DNA of 64,000 bases from SIG603 sp964369415. GTDB lineage: Bacteria > Bacillota > Clostridia > Oscillospirales > Acutalibacteraceae. The notes under the pieces are model-generated. The model saw only the letters and a list, made by a program, of their open reading frames with translations, was not told the DNA's origin and made no database searches. Location of the stretch: NCBI GenBank assembly GCA_964369415.1, contig CAYJFP010000008.1, positions 17,744-81,743 of the forward strand, read 5' to 3'. This document shows positions 36,755 to 46,001 of this stretch, in pieces; position 1 is the stretch's first letter, and each line of letters begins with the position of its first letter. A program made the translations under genes and the position numbers.

Positions 36755-36826
36755 GGCTAAAAGTTAATGGCTAATGGTGAAAGGCTATAATCCTTCATCA
36801 TTTACCTTTTATCCTTTAGTCTATTA
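36755..36826 (+). repeat. Dispersed repeat, copy 3
   Basis: GGCTAATGGTGAAAGGC followed by the inverted arm ending CTTTTATCCTTTAGTCT; arms can pair. It fills most of the rsmE 5' leader between the hairpin and the ribosome site AGGGTGA. Confidence 0.7.
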
Positions 36827-36847
36827 ATTGAGTAGGGTGATAAGATT

Positions 36848-37558
36848 ATGCCGAGATTTTTTGTAAATGATGAAATAGATAAAAAATATGTATTAAAAGG
36901 CGAAAACGCACGTCACGCCATTAAGTCTCTTAGGATGACTGTAGGCGAAAAGCTGGTGATTTGTGACGGGAAATGCATGGATTATCACGGAGAAATTGAA
37001 GAGATACACGAAGATAATCTTGTGATTAATATAGAAAATGTGAGAGAAAATGACGCAGAAGGGCCAGTTAAAATTCACCTGTACCAGTGTCTAGCTAAGG
37101 GCGATAAAATGGACTTTATCACTCAAAAAGCGGTGGAGACGGGAGTGGATGAGATTACGCCCGTGATTTCATCAAACTGCATAGCAAGCATGAAAGGCAA
37201 GGAAGAAAAAAAGATAGACAGGCTAAATAAAATCAGCCTTGAAGCCGCTAAACAGTGTGGAAGAGGAAAAGTGCCGAGGGTAAATTTTCCGATTAACTTT
37301 AAGGAAATGCTAGTAAATGCTAAGGGTAAAAAGATGTTTTTTTATGAAAAAGGTGGAGAGAGAATAGCTCTTCAATCTTCTGAAAAGGAAATCTCTATCT
37401 TAATAGGACCTGAGGGTGGATTTACGAAAGAAGAAGCAGATATGGCGATAGAAAGCGGATTTGTAGCACATAGCCTAGGCAGAAGAATCTTAAGGGCGGA
37501 AACAGCGGGAATATGCGCAGTCACGGTGATTATGCACGAGGCGGAAAGGAAGGCGTGA
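36848..37558 (+). CDS. rsmE: 16S rRNA (uracil-1498-N3)-methyltransferase
   Basis: SPOUT-class methyltransferase, 236 residues. N-terminal PUA-like domain (MPRFFV, GENARHAIKSLRM) and SAM knot GPEGGFTKEEAD with SLGRRILRAETA. Stop overlaps the region of the following acetyltransferase start. Confidence 0.95.
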   Translation: MPRFFVNDEIDKKYVLKGENARHAIKSLRMTVGEKLVICDGKCMDYHGEIEEIHEDNLVINIENVRENDAEGPVKIHLYQCLAKGDKMDFITQKAVETGVDEITPVISSNCIASMKGKEEKKIDRLNKISLEAAKQCGRGKVPRVNFPINFKEMLVNAKGKKMFFYEKGGERIALQSSEKEISILIGPEGGFTKEEADMAIESGFVAHSLGRRILRAETAGICAVTVIMHEAERKA

Positions 37559-37560
37559 AA

Positions 37561-38103
37561 GTGAAATACTTTAAAAAAGTAGTAGGAGAGAGAATTTACC
37601 TTTCGCCTATAAATACAGAAGATGTTGAAGTCTATACAAAATGGCTGAATGACTTTGACATAAGCGGAAATTTAGGCTGTTACAGCCATATGACAAGTTT
37701 AGTAAGCGAGCAAAAAAGGCTTGAGAAAATCGCTTTAGAAGGGCATGACTACGCCATTATTTTAAAAGAAAATGACGAACTGCTTGGAAATGTCAATTTA
37801 TTCGAAATCAACCATATCGCTAGGTCGGCAAGCATCGGACTGTTCATAGGAAAGAAGGAAAACCGAGGAAAAGGCTATGGTGCAGAGGCTCTAAAATTAA
37901 TGCTAGACTACGGCTTTAAGACCTTGAATCTAAAAAATGTACTGCTGATGGTCGATTCCGACAATGAACTGGGTGTAGCGTGCTATAAAAAAGTAGGATT
38001 TAAAGAAATCGGGTGCAGAAGAGAATGTGAATACAAAAACGGCAGATACATCGACATAGTTTATATGGATATATTAAAAAATGAATTTTATGGTATAAAA
38101 TAG
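37561..38103 (+). CDS. RimJ/RimL-like GNAT acetyltransferase
   Basis: 180 residues. ERIYLSPINTEDVEVYTKWLN start, ASIGLFIGKKENRGKGYGAE acetyl-CoA loop, YKKVGFKEIG. Start set at GTG 37561 with AAGGAAGG seven bases upstream; longer starts lie inside rsmE. Substrate unknown. Confidence 0.87.
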   Translation: MKYFKKVVGERIYLSPINTEDVEVYTKWLNDFDISGNLGCYSHMTSLVSEQKRLEKIALEGHDYAIILKENDELLGNVNLFEINHIARSASIGLFIGKKENRGKGYGAEALKLMLDYGFKTLNLKNVLLMVDSDNELGVACYKKVGFKEIGCRRECEYKNGRYIDIVYMDILKNEFYGIK

Positions 38104-38111
38104 GAGTGTTT

Positions 38112-38660
38112 ATGAAGAAAATATTATGCGCATTGATTTTGATTATAGGTCTTATCCTAAGTGCTTGCACATCAGTAAGTACAGCAGAAATATCCACAGC
38201 GGCGGATATTAAATACGATTTAGAGCAAACTTTGGGCGCTATCGACTACATGTCGTCAAATAGCTTTAAACTTGACGAGGTTTCAGAGGGTGAGAGCAAC
38301 TACAGGTATTATTACATTAAAGAAGAATCCGACGACGGGATGATTTTTATTTTTCACACGCATACTGGACAAATGGATGAAACCCAGATTAAAGATATGC
38401 TAAACGGATACATGGAAGGCGTAAAAGAAAGGGAAAACACCGAGGTTTTAAGTGAAGAGAGCGTGGAAGTGTTGGACGAAGAAGCGATTAAGTATTTGAG
38501 TACCTTTAAGTATGAAGACACACAAACGCAAAAATCTGAGAACTACGTTTTTCATACGGGAAGTGACTTTTACCTGATAAGTTTTTCTTGCGATGAGGAT
38601 AAATTTTCAAATTTTGAAAGCCTAATGACTGATTTTATGAGTCATGTTAAAGGCAATTAG
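38112..38660 (+). CDS. Small lipoprotein of unknown function
   Basis: 182 residues with signal MKKILCALILIIGLILSAC and lipobox LSAC; mature part is acidic, no family recognised. ATG at 38112 behind AGGAG; a GTG at 38106 is inside that site. Third gene after rsmE, followed by a terminator. Confidence 0.75.
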   Translation: MKKILCALILIIGLILSACTSVSTAEISTAADIKYDLEQTLGAIDYMSSNSFKLDEVSEGESNYRYYYIKEESDDGMIFIFHTHTGQMDETQIKDMLNGYMEGVKERENTEVLSEESVEVLDEEAIKYLSTFKYEDTQTQKSENYVFHTGSDFYLISFSCDEDKFSNFESLMTDFMSHVKGN

Positions 38661-38680
38661 TTGCATAAACAAAATAAAAA

Positions 38681-38711
38681 CCTGTCACATTATAGTGACA
38701 GGCTGTTTTTT
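38681..38711. terminator. Terminator between the lipoprotein and isomerase genes
   Basis: CCTGTCAC-attata-GTGACAGG then CTGTTTTTT; convergent genes, A-rich on the other side. Confidence 0.9.
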
Positions 38712-39462
38712 ACTCAAAAAGCTCTTTGGCTTTTTTTAGGCTTTCGATAGGGTCTCCGACAGGACTGTATTCAAGGCCGCAGTAGCCATTGTACCCAGCT
38801 TCTTCAATTTTTTGGAAGATGAAATTGTAGTTATTCTCGCCATATTGTAGGTCGATTCTCCCCGGATGTCCGGCGCCGTGTATGTGGGCGATTAAGTCAA
38901 GATTTGCGGTGATGTTCGGAATAATATTGCCTTCCATGACTTGCTGATGATAAATGTCGTAGACGAGTTTTACCTTGGGGTGGTTAACTTCTTTAATCAT
39001 CTCAAAGCCCTCGACAGCCGACCATAGGTAATAACCAGGGTGGTCTACATACAAGTTTAGTGGCTCAATCATCAAGATTATATCGTGCTCGTTTAGAATA
39101 TCTGTAGCTTTTTTTAGACAGTCTACAATGGCTTTATGCTGTTCATCTCTAGGTTTTCCGTTGTCTTGTCCGACTTGTGTGATAAGCTTTTTTACACCGA
39201 GTTTATCTGCGGCTTTACAAGTTTCTTTTAAGCCGTCAAGCCACTTGTCATGAAGCAAAGGATCGTTCATTGTAAAATTGGTGGTGCACATACTCATCAA
39301 GTTTACACCGGTTTCATCCAGAGCTTTTTTTACAGCGTCTAAATCAAGCTCGGTCCAAAAATAGGTTTCGATAGTGTCAAAGCCAAGTTCTTTTACCGTG
39401 TAAATAGACTCCACAAAATCTTTTCCGCCAAAAAAACACGGCATAGGTACACAAAGTTTCAT
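38710..39462 (-). CDS. Hydroxypyruvate isomerase-like sugar phosphate isomerase/epimerase
   Basis: 250 residues, xylose-isomerase-like TIM barrel. Metal-site blocks: MIEPLN, LVYDIYHQQVMEGN, HIHGAGHPGRID, YCGLEYSP. This pattern is of the Hyi/OtnI group; substrate not decidable. Start at ATG 39462, six bases after GGAGACATT-type site; the longer frame lacks support. Confidence 0.85.
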   Translation of the reverse strand: MKLCVPMPCFFGGKDFVESIYTVKELGFDTIETYFWTELDLDAVKKALDETGVNLMSMCTTNFTMNDPLLHDKWLDGLKETCKAADKLGVKKLITQVGQDNGKPRDEQHKAIVDCLKKATDILNEHDIILMIEPLNLYVDHPGYYLWSAVEGFEMIKEVNHPKVKLVYDIYHQQVMEGNIIPNITANLDLIAHIHGAGHPGRIDLQYGENNYNFIFQKIEEAGYNGYCGLEYSPVGDPIESLKKAKELFE

Positions 39463-39498
39463 AATGTCTCCACTCCTCAATTTGCTTTAATAGTTCCA

Positions 39499-39527
39499 AT
39501 TATAACAATATAAAGAAGTGGAGACAA
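39499..39527 (-). promoter_or_regulatory. Isomerase gene promoter
   Basis: Minus strand TTGTCT, 17-nt spacer, TATAAT, ~37 nt before the start. Confidence 0.65.
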
Positions 39528-39602
39528 GATAAAAACTTTTCTTGTTTTTGAACTTTTATGTCAAAATCTCACAAAAACGTGGACACTTTAAGTCGTGAAA
39601 GA

Positions 39603-41291
39603 TTATTTTTTATCGCTAACAGCCCTGTTAATCGCAGATAAAATACCTCTAAGCGGTGCTAGATTGATATTGTGTGAAGTTCCGACACCGTAGTATTTCT
39701 TCTTGGTTTTTCTGTCTTCAAGTAAAATATACGCCACGCCGACGGAGTCAGAGCCGTCTGAAATTGCATGAGATGAGTAGTCTAAGAAGTCGAACATATC
39801 CATTTTTTCGTTTCTTATCGCATGGAAGAATGCATCGATAGGGCCGTTTCCTTCGCCTTTTATCTCAAAAACAGTGTCTTGATGCTTCATAGTTCCTGTG
39901 AATTCAACATGAGAGTGGCCGTCTTTTTCTGTTTCTGTAAAGGTGTGTGCCGTTATGCTGTAAGGCTCGGTGCGGTTTAAATATTCATCACGGAAAAGCT
40001 CGAAAATTCTATTAGGTTCGATTTCTTTACCTGTTTTATCGCTTTCTTTTTGAACTATGGCACCAAACTCTGGATGCATAGCCTTAGGTAAATCGTAGCC
40101 GAAGTTTGTCGACATGATAAAGGCAGAACCGCCTTTTCCCGACTGAGAATTAACACGAATAATCGGCTCGTACTCTCTTCCTAAATCGGCAGGGTCGATC
40201 GGCAAGTAAGGAATTTCCCAAACAGAGCTGTTAGAGGATTTCATATACTGTACGCCTTTGTTAATTGCATCTTGATGTGAGCCTGAAAAAGCGGTGAAAA
40301 CCAAGTTTCCAGCATATGGATGACGCTCGCCGACTTGCATTTTAGTGCATCTTTCAAACATATCACGAATTTTATTGATGTTTTTAAAGTTAAGATTGCT
40401 CTCGATTCCTTGAGTATGCATATTCATGGCAAGTGTCACGATGTCGACATTACCAGTTCTTTCGCCGTTTCCAAAAAGAGTTGCCTCGACACGCTCGGCG
40501 CCAGCTAGAATAGAAAGCTCGGCAGTTGCAACGCCTGTTCCACGGTCGTTATGTGGATGAACAGAAATAATAGCGCTGTCACGGCTCGGAAGATTTGTGC
40601 AGAAATATTCGATAAGGTCGGCAAACTGATTAGGCAGGCAGTTTTCGACAGTACTAGGTAGATTTAGGATGATTTTATTTTCAGGTGTTGCGTGAATATG
40701 CTCGATAACCTTTTGGCAAATGTCAATGGCATAGTCCATTTCAGTTCCCATAAATGATTCAGGCGAATACTCAATTCTAAGATTCATGCCCTTTTCTATC
40801 ATAGGTTTGCTCATTTCATGGATAAGGTCAGCCGCATCTGTAGCAATTTTTGTAATCTCCTCTTGCTCCATTTTAAACACAATTTTTCTTTGCAAAGTAG
40901 AGGTTGAGTTATAAAAGTGAAGGATTACATTTTTAGCGCCCTCAATGGCTTCAAATGTGCGCTTAATCAAGTGTTCTCTAGCTTGAACTAGAACTTGAAT
41001 TGTAACATCATCTGGAATATGCCCGCCTTCGATAAGCTCACGGCAAATTTCAAAATCAGTCTCAGATGCAGATGGAAAGCCGATTTCTATCTCTTTTACA
41101 CCGATTTCAACTAGACTGCTAAAATATTCTAATTTTTCATCAAGATTCATCGGGTCAACCAAGGCTTGGTTACCGTCACGAAGGTCAACTGCACACCAAA
41201 TCGGTGCTTTAGTAATATGATTGTTAGGCCATGTTCTGTTTTTAATTTCCTGCGGGTTAAATGGAATGTACTTATTAAATCCTTTGTTCAT
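39603..41291 (-). CDS. leuA: 2-isopropylmalate synthase (long form)
   Basis: First step of leucine synthesis: acetyl-CoA plus 2-oxoisovalerate. 562 residues, the long LeuA2 type with N-terminus MNKGFNKYIPF and WCAVDLRDGNQALVDPM; metal site VHPHNDRGTG; C-terminal allosteric LeuA_dimer domain (~430-562), which usually confers leucine feedback. Governed by the leucine T-box leader upstream. No other leu gene follows in the window. Confidence 0.95.
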   Translation of the reverse strand: MNKGFNKYIPFNPQEIKNRTWPNNHITKAPIWCAVDLRDGNQALVDPMNLDEKLEYFSSLVEIGVKEIEIGFPSASETDFEICRELIEGGHIPDDVTIQVLVQAREHLIKRTFEAIEGAKNVILHFYNSTSTLQRKIVFKMEQEEITKIATDAADLIHEMSKPMIEKGMNLRIEYSPESFMGTEMDYAIDICQKVIEHIHATPENKIILNLPSTVENCLPNQFADLIEYFCTNLPSRDSAIISVHPHNDRGTGVATAELSILAGAERVEATLFGNGERTGNVDIVTLAMNMHTQGIESNLNFKNINKIRDMFERCTKMQVGERHPYAGNLVFTAFSGSHQDAINKGVQYMKSSNSSVWEIPYLPIDPADLGREYEPIIRVNSQSGKGGSAFIMSTNFGYDLPKAMHPEFGAIVQKESDKTGKEIEPNRIFELFRDEYLNRTEPYSITAHTFTETEKDGHSHVEFTGTMKHQDTVFEIKGEGNGPIDAFFHAIRNEKMDMFDFLDYSSHAISDGSDSVGVAYILLEDRKTKKKYYGVGTSHNINLAPLRGILSAINRAVSDKK

Positions 41292-41328
41292 AATAATGTC
41301 TCCTTAAAAATTTTTTAGACCAAGATAT

Positions 41329-41606
41329 AAAAAAGCCCTCGGCCTATTATGAATAAGCCGAGGGCGTGAAAATTCACACGGTACCACCCCGATTTAGCTT
41401 CTGATTACTCAAAAACCCTTTAAACCTCTAACAAGGTTCTTCGCCTGTAACGTAGCGGAAACGTTCAGCCCTACTTCAAAATGGTTTGGACTGACAGCTC
41501 GAGGATGAGTATATACGGTAGCGCCACACATCGGTTTTCACCAAACACCGACTCTCTGAGAGGGCAAATACAGTTTTCTTCCTGTCATAGCTTTTATCTT
41601 TTATGT
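41329..41606 (-). promoter_or_regulatory. T-box riboswitch leader of leuA (leucine)
   Basis: Minus strand: AGAGAGTCGGTG stem-I element near 41558, GACAG...CTGTC closing arms, CTC triplets near 41500 that fit a leucine specifier, the T-box GGGGTGGTACCGTG at 41377-41390, and the terminator GCCCTCGGC/GCCGAGGGC (41335-41365) followed by TTTTTT. Uncharged leucyl-tRNA would let transcription enter leuA. It occupies nearly all of the 375-nt interval upstream of leuA. Confidence 0.95.
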
Positions 41607-41635
41607 ATTTTAACACGCTTTTAAACTATTGTCAA
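41607..41635 (-). promoter_or_regulatory. leuA leader promoter
   Basis: Minus strand TTGACA, 17-nt spacer, TAAAAT, just before the T-box transcript. Confidence 0.8.
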
Positions 41636-41666
41636 GCTGTATTATGTTAAGAAAATGCTAAATGTT

Positions 41667-43259
41667 TTACTTTAACTTAAAGGTTTTCGGGGCAACTTTA
41701 TACGCGGTAGGAATAGATATTAAAACATATGCAAGGCTAAATGCAATTAGAATTAATGCAAAAGATTCAAACGGCGGATTTACTTGCATTAAAATGTAAC
41801 AGCCGAAATAGGTGACGGCCTTAAGTGCGGTGTAGATGGGGTTTTTCATTTGCACATCTTTGTTATACGGCTGAAACAGGTAGTAAATAACAAGGTTGTT
41901 GACACTGAAAAAAGTAGACATTGCAGCAATGCTTACAAATAAAATCAGATAATTTATAGGTGAATCCGTGCCACCAGATACAAATAAAATCAGGGGAAGA
42001 CCTATAGCGATAGGCAATGACTGAAGATAGTCAAGAAGTATAATGGATTTTAGCCTTAGGGTAAACATTTTTAATATAGCCTTTGGCTGTCTATAGAATC
42101 TGTAAAGCAAAAATTCGTTGTCGCAGTTCATGAAATACACCCTCATGGCACGTTCGCCACAGTTTGAAAAGCACATGAGATATGTGAAAAAGGGCAACAG
42201 GGAGATTACGGCTAAATTTACCTTTTCAGAAATATCGGGAAAGACCAAAACAGCCACGATAGCGGCGGTTACAAGTAAGCTTTCTATAATAATATATATT
42301 CTAGTTGTGTTAAACATCAGTTTTTTGTGACGCTTCATAAAGCACTCTGAAAGAAATGCATAGCCTGTTTTTTTAGTGTCGATGTCTAAATTCATTTGAA
42401 TATATTTTTGGCTTGTCTTGAATTGCGCTTTTTGTGCGGTGGCTTTCGGATTTGCTAACATCTCGAGTGTTTGAGTCATCATTTTTTTATAGAGTTTATG
42501 ATAATTGTTCGATTTTAGCAAATAAAGTAAGGAGAAGACCGATAAAACTAAAAAGAATAGCGCTATAGATAAAAGCACGATTTCACTTAAGGAAATACCC
42601 ATTAGGTTAAATCCTATGCCGATAGCAGAAATACAAAGTGCGATTAAAATGTAGGACGAGCCTGTGCCATCGCTTTGCTTAAAAGATAGCTTTCTTGAAA
42701 TAATAAAAAGTCTAAATGCGCCGCCAACTATCTTACCGCAAATCAAAATTACAAAAAGTGAAAGAAAAGTTAAAAGGCTTAAACTATTAAGAGAGGGGTA
42801 AAAAAGAAACATCGGCAAAAAGCCTATAAAAGTGCCCAGTAAAAACTCAAAAAAGCCAGTGAGAACCACTTTTTTAGTGTTCATCCTTAAATATGTGATG
42901 GCGTATTCATGCTCTTTTTGAAAAATTAAAACATAACAGTTTCCGATACATCCACCGATGGTGAACCAAAAAAACAGGTTGACAAAAATATCATTTGAAG
43001 AAAGTGAAGTGGCATTACCGCCCATAACCATTCCCGTAATTCCGGAAATTATAAGAAGATAGAATGGCTTGAACAAAAATATTTTCACTATTCCTGCGAT
43101 GATTCCGATGATATTTACAATCATTTTGCAGGCAGGACTTTTGTAAAGCGAATATGGAAAAAGCTTGCCGATAAGTGGAAGACGCATTAAATAGTAGAGT
43201 ATGCTGTTTCCAGTATAGACCGCCTTGATAGAGTGAATTTTACGAAAAGTTTTAATCAT
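41667..43259 (-). CDS. ABC transporter membrane protein of unknown substrate
   Basis: 530 residues with about ten or more hydrophobic helices and a hydrophilic Lys-rich segment mid-protein (~235-300). No family name recalled with confidence; resembles ABC-2 type exporters of bacteriocin/lantibiotic or lipid type. Start at ATG 43259; the GTG at 43271 overlaps the ATPase gene more and has no ribosome site. Forms a two-gene unit with the ATPase. Confidence 0.7.
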   Translation of the reverse strand: MIKTFRKIHSIKAVYTGNSILYYLMRLPLIGKLFPYSLYKSPACKMIVNIIGIIAGIVKIFLFKPFYLLIISGITGMVMGGNATSLSSNDIFVNLFFWFTIGGCIGNCYVLIFQKEHEYAITYLRMNTKKVVLTGFFEFLLGTFIGFLPMFLFYPSLNSLSLLTFLSLFVILICGKIVGGAFRLFIISRKLSFKQSDGTGSSYILIALCISAIGIGFNLMGISLSEIVLLSIALFFLVLSVFSLLYLLKSNNYHKLYKKMMTQTLEMLANPKATAQKAQFKTSQKYIQMNLDIDTKKTGYAFLSECFMKRHKKLMFNTTRIYIIIESLLVTAAIVAVLVFPDISEKVNLAVISLLPFFTYLMCFSNCGERAMRVYFMNCDNEFLLYRFYRQPKAILKMFTLRLKSIILLDYLQSLPIAIGLPLILFVSGGTDSPINYLILFVSIAAMSTFFSVNNLVIYYLFQPYNKDVQMKNPIYTALKAVTYFGCYILMQVNPPFESFALILIAFSLAYVLISIPTAYKVAPKTFKLK

Positions 43260-43947
43260 CCTCTGAGTCACCGTCCATTCTAAGTGTTTCGATAATGATT
43301 TCCTTGTCTTTTGGCACTTTTGAAAGTGTGCCAGCAGATAAAAGAACGATTTCGTCGCAAAGCTCTAGTGCAAGTTCCATGATATGGGTCGAAAAAATGA
43401 TGATATGTTCATTTTTGATAGAAAGCAAAAGTTGTTTCATTTCGTCGGCTACCACTACGTCAAAAGAGGTCAGTGGCTCGTCAAGAAGCAAAATATCAGG
43501 GTTTGCTATAAAGTTTACAAGCATTTGAATCTTGTTTTTCATGCCCATAGAGTAGTCTTTTAGCAGCCTGTCTCTATCCTCTTCACCAATTCTAACCATA
43601 GCTAAATACTCATCAACTGTCTTTGGATTAATAATTCTATCGCCGTTAACTTCTATAAAAAATTTGATAAATTCTCTTGCAGTAAGAAAAGAAGGGACAG
43701 AGGGAGTAGAAAGCACATAACCGATATTTTCGACATTTAAAGGCGATTTAACGCCGTTTTCTTCACTAAAAATTTGTCCGCCATCGGGTTCGAGGTCTTC
43801 GTTTATACAGTTGAAAAATGTTGTTTTACCAGAGCCGTTTCTTCCGAGAAGTCCATAAATTTTACCTTTTTCAAAGGTAAAGTCGGCATCTTTTAAAACG
43901 ACTTTTGTGCCAAAATTCTTTTGAAGGTTTTGAATTATTAGTTTCAT
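43252..43947 (-). CDS. ABC transporter ATP-binding protein
   Basis: 231 residues. Walker A LLGRNGSGKTT, Q-loop region IGYVLSTPS, signature DYSMGMKNKIQML, Walker B DILLLDEPLTSFD, H-loop IIFSTHIMELALELCD. ABC-2 exporter-type (CcmA-like). Ends inside the membrane gene start (8-nt overlap), hence translationally coupled. Confidence 0.92.
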   Translation of the reverse strand: MKLIIQNLQKNFGTKVVLKDADFTFEKGKIYGLLGRNGSGKTTFFNCINEDLEPDGGQIFSEENGVKSPLNVENIGYVLSTPSVPSFLTAREFIKFFIEVNGDRIINPKTVDEYLAMVRIGEEDRDRLLKDYSMGMKNKIQMLVNFIANPDILLLDEPLTSFDVVVADEMKQLLLSIKNEHIIIFSTHIMELALELCDEIVLLSAGTLSKVPKDKEIIIETLRMDGDSEDD

Positions 43948-44015
43948 AGCTATTCCTATAACGGTAAAAACCCGCTTCCTTTGATCAATTTATAATAAGT
44001 TATGTTGATTTTAGA

Positions 44016-44044
44016 ATTATATCATGAGAGAAATTATTGGTCAA
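44016..44044 (-). promoter_or_regulatory. ABC transporter promoter
   Basis: Minus strand TTGACC, 17-nt spacer, TATAAT, about 70 nt before the ATPase ATG. Confidence 0.65.
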
Positions 44045-44134
44045 GTGATTAAAAATAAAACTAAAATTCTAAATGCTTTATGAAAAGAGTAAATCAAAGT
44101 GGATAAAGTACACTAAATTTATCTACATTTACAC

Positions 44135-44186
44135 TTGACAAAAGAGTTAGTTTAGGGTAAACTATAGTTAGTTAATACAAACTAAC
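44135..44186 (+). promoter_or_regulatory. DUF2325 promoter with two overlapping palindromes
   Basis: TTGACA (44135-44140), 17-nt spacer, TAAACT (44158-44163). AGTTTAgggTAAACT (44149-44163) is a perfect 6+3+6 dyad covering the -10; GTTAGTTaatacaAACTAAC (44167-44186) is a perfect 7+6+7 dyad over the start site. GTTAGTT also occurs at 44146-44152. Repressor binding here would block the promoter. Confidence 0.7.
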
Positions 44187-44217
44187 ATAACTTTTAAATA
44201 AAAAAAGGAGTATTTTT

Positions 44218-44493
44218 ATGAGCGTTGTTATAATCGGCGGAAATGAATGTATGGAGAGACGTTATATAGATACATGTAAAGAATATGGATGCAAGGCGAA
44301 GGTTTTTACCAAGATGAAGGGCGATATTAGAAGCAAATTTGGCTCGCCTGACATGATAATACTTTTTACAAATACTGTTTCGCATAAACTGGTTGCATGT
44401 GCCAACTGTGAGGCAAAACGCTGTAAAGCAAGAGTAGAGCGCTGTCACTCAAGTTCTTTAACAGCGTTAAAAGGTATATTACAAGCTATGTAA
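44218..44493 (+). CDS. DUF2325 domain protein
   Basis: 91 residues; start MSVVIIGGNECMERRY, DMIILFTNTVSHKL and a Cys-containing tail (CANCEAKRC, VERCHSSS). Family of unknown function with nucleotide-sugar/Rossmann-like opening; four clustered Cys could bind metal. AAAGGAG before the ATG. Single-gene transcript between two terminator/promoter regions. Confidence 0.85.
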   Translation: MSVVIIGGNECMERRYIDTCKEYGCKAKVFTKMKGDIRSKFGSPDMIILFTNTVSHKLVACANCEAKRCKARVERCHSSSLTALKGILQAM

Positions 44494-44517
44494 AGCTTTA
44501 AATTATTTATTACAAGA

Positions 44518-44547
44518 AAAAACAGGGACAAGTTGTCCCTGTTTTTT
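44518..44547. terminator. Bidirectional terminator DUF2325/AKR
   Basis: AAAAACAGGGACA-agt-TGTCCCTGTTTTT, perfect 13-bp arms with U-run on either strand. Confidence 0.93.
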
Positions 44548-44548
44548 T

Positions 44549-45760
44549 CTATTTCTTCTTTTTGCCGCCCATGAATTTTGCCATCATAGTAACACCAAAA
44601 CGCATGACTTTGCTGTCGAGCTCTTTGTGTGCTTCCTTAAGTTTAACTGGAATATCTATACTTTGCGGACAATGTTTTTTACATTTACCACAGCCTGTAC
44701 ATAGGTTTGCGCCCGATTTTTTGTCGCCTAGCATTCCGATGCATTTGCTGGCATACTGAAATTTGACAAAGCCTGTCTTTTTGCCAAAAAAGTAAATGCT
44801 GTTGTAATCGCTAAAAGTACCCGGAATATCTACTCCAAAAGGACAGGGCATGCAGTAATTACAGCCAGTGCAGGGCACTTTCATCAGCTCTTTATAAACG
44901 CTCTTTATCTCGTCTATGACTTTAAGTTCATTTTCAGTCATAGAATTTTCTTTAGTAAGGCTTGCCACTTTGATGTTTTCTTTTATATGCTCTGTCGCGT
45001 TCATTCCACTTAAAACAGTGGCTACGCCCGAGTGGTTCATCACAAATCTAAGCGCCCAGTAGGCGGCACTATGTTTTTCTTCATGCTTACTAAAAATATC
45101 TTTTACCTTGTCGGGCGCACTAGCTGCAAGTGCACCGCCACGAAGAGGTTCCATCACCGCCACGCCAATTCCAAGTTCTTCGGCTCTTTTAAGTCCATTT
45201 AAACCAGCTTGATTGTTTTCGTCGAGATAATTAAACTGAATTTGGCAGAAATCCCACGGATAATCTTCCAAAATCTTAATAAATTCATCTGGTCTTCCGT
45301 GAAAAGAAAAGCCGATAAATTTAATCGCACCAGTAGCTTTTTTCTCTTTAATAAAATTAATTATGCCAAATTCCTTAAGCTTTTCCCAATCTGCAAGGCT
45401 ACTTAGCATGTGCATGAGGTAAAAGTCAATGTAATCCGTGCCAAGGCGCTCTAACTGAGTATTAAAATATTTTGCAATCTGCTCTTTTTTGGAGGTTAAA
45501 AACGAAGGAAGCTTGTCCGCTATATAAACCTTATCACGAATGTCATATTTTTTGATAAATTCACCTAAAACGACCTCGCTTTTGCCGCCGTGATACGGAT
45601 AGGCGGTGTCGAAATAGTTCACGCCTTCGTCAAAGGCAAGTTTCATTTGCGAAAAGGTAAGCTGCTTGTCAATTCCATTTCCTTTTGTGGGAAGACGCAT
45701 GCATCCATATCCTAAAAGTGAGACCTCAGGGCCGTTTTTGGCAAGTTTTCGATATAGCAT
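44549..45760 (-). CDS. Aldo/keto reductase with C-terminal ferredoxin-like domain (1)
   Basis: 403 residues. AKR barrel ~1-285: GYGCMRLP, FDTAYPYHGGKSE (Asp, Tyr), Lys in YIADKLPS, His in YLMHML. C-terminal part: CTGCNYCMPCPFGVDIP and CTGCGKCKKHCPQSIDIP, i.e. two cluster motifs for [4Fe-4S]. Such proteins are common in anaerobes; redox partner and substrate unknown. Promoter contains two operator-like dyads. Confidence 0.92.
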   Translation of the reverse strand: MLYRKLAKNGPEVSLLGYGCMRLPTKGNGIDKQLTFSQMKLAFDEGVNYFDTAYPYHGGKSEVVLGEFIKKYDIRDKVYIADKLPSFLTSKKEQIAKYFNTQLERLGTDYIDFYLMHMLSSLADWEKLKEFGIINFIKEKKATGAIKFIGFSFHGRPDEFIKILEDYPWDFCQIQFNYLDENNQAGLNGLKRAEELGIGVAVMEPLRGGALAASAPDKVKDIFSKHEEKHSAAYWALRFVMNHSGVATVLSGMNATEHIKENIKVASLTKENSMTENELKVIDEIKSVYKELMKVPCTGCNYCMPCPFGVDIPGTFSDYNSIYFFGKKTGFVKFQYASKCIGMLGDKKSGANLCTGCGKCKKHCPQSIDIPVKLKEAHKELDSKVMRFGVTMMAKFMGGKKKK

Positions 45761-45803
45761 ATTTATAAGCTCCTTGAATTTAATTTACGTTTTGTTTTTT
45801 ATT

Positions 45804-45852
45804 ATCATACACCATGTAAATTAAAAAGTCAAGATAATTTACATGGTGTAAA
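45804..45852 (-). promoter_or_regulatory. AKR promoter flanked by paired TTTACAtggTGTAAA-type operators
   Basis: Minus strand TTGACT (45832-45827), 17-nt spacer, TATGAT (45809-45804). One copy of TTTACATGGTGTA lies in the spacer (45808-45820) and the perfect dyad TTTACAtggTGTAAA lies upstream of the -35 (45838-45852). Spacing between dyad centres is about 30 nt. Confidence 0.7.
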
Positions 45853-46001
45853 TTGTTAACTTTTAATAAAAGGCGAACGCTATAACCACTTATTGATTAA
45901 CTAAATATCATTTTTTTATATAAAATGTAGGATAAATTACTTTCTTTATATAAAATATTATGATAAAATACTAGCAATATATTTGTACAGGAGTGAAATC
46001 A

